Assembly (NCBI GenBank): GCA_000181795.3
Contig: CM012953.1
Span: forward strand, 5,170,395 to 5,234,394
Length of the DNA: 64,000 nucleotides
Origin: Trichinella spiralis
Lineage: Eukaryota; Nematoda; Enoplea; Trichinellida; Trichinellidae
Direction: 5' to 3'
The notes beneath the pieces are model-generated. The model did not search any database and was not told the DNA's origin. It saw only the letters and a program-made list of their open reading frames with translations. The position numbers and the translations under genes were made by a program. This document shows, one piece after another, positions 60,732 through 64,000 of this stretch (the first letter of the stretch is position 1; the number at the start of each line of letters is the position of its first letter).

Positions 60732-63700
60732 ATGAACAACAAGCTGACCTTCCGCGCCCGGCCCGTTGATGCCATGAAACCTATGCCTTTGTATGAAGAA
60801 AATGAATTGCCGAAACTTCCATCTTATGGCGCGAACGTTAGACCCGTTGCGACAATGCCATCGAGCATGGAAAAAGAGGAAGAGATGGTGAGTACACTCG
60901 GATTCAAAATGGCGGGCCGCGTGTCCTGTTTTCACGTTATGTGCGTTAGATGGCGCTGCTGTTTGTTTTTCACCCCCGCGTTTATCTTTCTTTTCATGTC
61001 AATCATTGAATGCGTTGATTGATTGACTGGCTAACGTTGTTGCCGTTCAACTCGCTGCGTTTCTTTGGCGCTAATTTTGATTCTTTCTCAATAACAGCGT
61101 CACTTCAACAAAGAAAAATAACTCTTTAAAATATTTATAAACTATTTTAAGATATGTTTGATGTAAAATAGATTATTTTTTTAATTAGAAGTTTCAATTT
61201 TAAAGAACTGGTTTTGATTTACAACAGTACATTTCATATAGTATAATTTTCCATGGTTTAACTTTGATTCTAAATGAAAATTGAATTAGCTCATATTTAA
61301 GATGTTTTGTTAACGGAATTTCTTAGTTAAGCTTAATTTTTATGTTATTTGAAGCGGTTTTTTGTAATTTTTTGAATGAATGAATTGTAAATGTAAGTTA
61401 GTTGTTCAAATTAAATTATATTGAATTCAGAAATGAAATTTATTTTTTTAATTTTGGATCTGATATATTAAATTAATGGAACGTTTAATGGTAATATAAA
61501 ATGTTGTTGTTGTTGTTGTTGTTCTATTTTCGTATATCAGAATGATTGAATGATATCTATTATTTTTGCTTTGAATGTAATTTTACGATTTTACTAATTT
61601 GAATTTTTATTTGTATATATGATATGTATTTCGATTTTTTATAATATGATTTACTTTATTGTTATGCACGTGTAATCCAATTGCGTGCACATTTTTTTGA
61701 GTATATTTATTTTTATTTTTGTTTTAGGAAGTGCATTATCAGCAAGCTCTCACTGCACGAGAAGATATTAGGGATAAGAATGTCATTTCAGAAGTCTCCA
61801 TTCCAGTTCCTCGAATATCTTACGACTTGGCAATTGATGAACTGTACGATACGTATTTTTCATTTTCTGAGGCATACGCAGGTTCAGATAAGAGTGCAAG
61901 TAGGATTGAAACATATGCAGATATTACGAGTAAAATGAACGTAACTACCTATGAGTCACCCTACATTGAGATTTATTTATTTAGTGGTAAAATACGATGC
62001 CGATGCTGAAGATAATCAGTGGCTGTTGAACACTGGAATTCAGTATGGTATCAATGTCGATATTTTGGAAAAGGTTTTTGACATATTGGAGAATTCATCA
62101 AATGTATGAACAGAAAATTATAGAATCTAAATTTCAGAATTTATCTATTATTATTATTATTATTATTTATTATGTGGGTTTTTCTTAGGTGACGAGTTTT
62201 AGTGAAGCCCAGGAGCAAGTGAAAATAGATGAGAATATGCTTCATCCGTTGTATAAGTACTGGTTGTACAAGCAGGTTAGTTGCTGTGATATGATGTTAT
62301 TCATTATTACTCATGTCAAATTTTAATGTTTCTTTGTAGTGTAATTCGTCGTCGGTACCTCGTATTCGTACAGATCAGCGGCAAAACAACAACACAGCTG
62401 ATGCGTATATAGCATTTCGCCGTCGGACAGATAAAATGACCACTCGGAAGCATCGCAAAAATGATGATTTAGCAATGTGCAATGTATTGCGCATGATTGA
62501 ATCGTTGAAAAATGCTGGGTAGAAGATGTTAAGATTTAGAATAGAGGGAAGTTGTGATTTGGTAGTTTTTAGCTTAATAATCAGTGTTTGTGCTGAAGCG
62601 AATCGCAACCAGTTGGAGTTGGCTTGTGCGAGAATGGTTTTGTTCGAGCGAAGATTCACGATGAAAGATTGGTTCAGTCGCTACTACAAAACATGCCAAC
62701 TGTTGGCCAGACCTCCTCCGGCTCCTGTTTCTCAGAGAGTATTAGCTATTTGTATTTTTACAAAAAAATTTCTTAAGTGGAAAAGCTTTTGAATACAGAG
62801 GGTGTCTGTGCCAGTGGATCGTTCTTCGACCAGACGATCTAACACTGGGCCATCAGTAGCTAAGCCGCCTGTTAGACCAAATAAAATTGACTCAAGGAAG
62901 ACACTTTTACGTCGAGCCATGAATTTACCAAAGAATGTTGATGCTCAAAACGAAGTTAAGACGCCTGTTAAGAAGACGGTACAATGGATGATAACTAATG
63001 TCATCTATTTTTTCTTGAAATCGATTTCTTACAGCAGACCCGCACGAAGGCGGTAGCAGAGAATCCGGATGGACGTTACGCTTTTAGGCCAAAGCCTGGG
63101 TGCACATATCACGCGGTGGGTTTTTTTTTCCAGTTTCTAACAGCGTCGTTTGTTATTCGATATTGTTATCATTTTAGCCGATATTGGATGAAATTTATCG
63201 AAATGAATCGCCATATTATTCTGAAAATTTTACGTCTATTACTAATAGTGAGCAAGTGCCTGACAGTGATGACTCTTCGTCTGAGCACGAGTTTTTCCAT
63301 GCATTTTTGCACTCTAAAAATGCTCGTCACCCATCGGGATTAAGTTATGCGGGAATGGTTCGGAGACGGGTAGCGCGTTCCGGAAGGTATAATATTGTAA
63401 TTTATTTTATTTTTATCTTCTTGATTTGTATAATATTTCCAGAATGTACATGGACATGATCCCTAACAATAATTTCAAGCTGCCGTTTTCTTACATTCAG
63501 GATCCAGAAGAGGGATGCTCTAGGTTTGTGTTCCATGTTGAACGATTTGATAATGCATTTGCATAAGCTTGATTTCTGTTTCAGTATTGAGCGTTATTGT
63601 CCAGAATCGTGCTCACCAGTAAACGGGGAAGATGGTGCAGCTAAAGCAATAGGTGAGCATCGACAGTGCAAACAGTTTTTTTTTACTGATTTGAATTCAA

Positions 63701-63756
63701 AGGGTGGCAGTGACGCTGTTCCTTTTATTACAGCGACACTTGGTGAGCAAAATTGA
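60732..63756 (+). CDS. epc-1: Enhancer of Polycomb homologue (NuA4/TIP60 subunit)
   Basis: Eleven exons join in phase to 539 aa: 60732-60887, 61728-61929, 61985-62103, 62189-62275, 62340-62518, 62585-62738, 62799-62978, 63035-63115, 63178-63386, 63443-63523, 63585-63756. The N-terminus KLTFRARPVDAMKP...MPSSMEKEEEM matches the EPC start (human: KLSFRARALDASKP, MPTGMEKEEE). It is followed by YDADAEDNQWL, AYIAFRRRTDKM, NPDGRYAFRPKPGC and GMVRRRVARSG, all EPC landmarks in order. EPC proteins bridge the acetyltransferase, ING and MEAF6-like subunits in piccolo NuA4/TIP60. It is shorter than vertebrate EPC1; the long Gln-rich C-terminus is missing. The donor at 61930 is one of two phase-compatible choices (the other is near 61900). 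The 3' end is uncertain: optional splices could carry the frame to 63.9-64.0 kb. Confidence 0.85.
60888..61727 (+). other. First intron of the EPC gene
   Basis: An 840-bp intron from ATG|GTGAGT to TTGTTTTAG|GAA, with a GTT run at 61502-61523. The first 130 bases are GC-richer, continuing the promoter-proximal island. Confidence 0.75.
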
Positions 63757-64000
63757 TGAGGGAGGGGGACTGCTGCTAGTTTTGTATGGTGAGCGGAATT
63801 AAACATCATTGCAATTTGACCGTTCAACTCTGCTTGTTGAAATGCATTTTAAAGGTAAATTCGAAAATGCTCCTACGAATCGTATACACGAGAACAAGCA
63901 AAATTTAGTATGAAAAGCAGCCCCATTAATTAATTAAACTAATTCGTGCTAATGATTTTCTTCCACAGCCTTTGCATTTGAGGGGCGGTTGAGATTTTAG

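Overview
The window is eukaryotic nuclear DNA. It is AT-rich, with spliced genes, GT..AG introns, very short introns (55, 56, 58 and 66 bp are resolved here) and acceptors of the TTTTCAG/ATTTTAG type. The gene repertoire and splice style suggest a nematode. Low GC with tiny introns would suit a Dorylaimia/Trichinella-like worm, but the species is inference.

Six protein-coding genes can be assembled exon by exon with consistent phases. From left to right: (1) 2119-7613, plus strand, a PDZ + C-terminal LIM protein of the LMO7 family (636 aa). (2) 8993-14719, minus strand, a 12-TM Patched-related/RND protein (1273 aa). (3) 15889-16632, minus strand, an intronless four-TM protein of unknown family (247 aa). 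(4) 18059-28213, minus strand, a coiled-coil actin/Src-regulator scaffold of the p140Cap (SRCIN1)/SKT (KIAA1217) AIP3 family, 14 exons, first coding exon not found. (5) 48013-58088, plus strand, a 2528-aa zinc-finger protein made of about 15 copies of a two-C2H2-finger module, most ending in a conserved Cys-Phe-Pro tail. (6) 60732-63756 or beyond, plus strand, an Enhancer of Polycomb (EPC) homologue, the scaffold subunit of NuA4/TIP60 acetyltransferase.

Between genes 4 and 5 lies about 19.6 kb (28.2-47.9 kb) without a convincing coding exon. AT-rich DNA alternates there with short GC-richer islands, dense microsatellites, TGCT/TTGC tetranucleotide arrays and a 30-bp perfect palindrome. It probably holds the 5' exons and control DNA of gene 4 (minus) and gene 5 (plus).

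The genes do not form a pathway. Genes 1 and 4 are both cortical-actin/junction scaffolds by family, and genes 5 and 6 both act in the nucleus, but no co-regulation is visible. No tRNA, rRNA, CRISPR array, transposase or virus-like gene was recognised. The most unusual item is the tandem two-finger plus CFP-tail repeat protein. Also notable are the loss of the acidic relay in the Patched-related protein and several tandem or optional splice sites.
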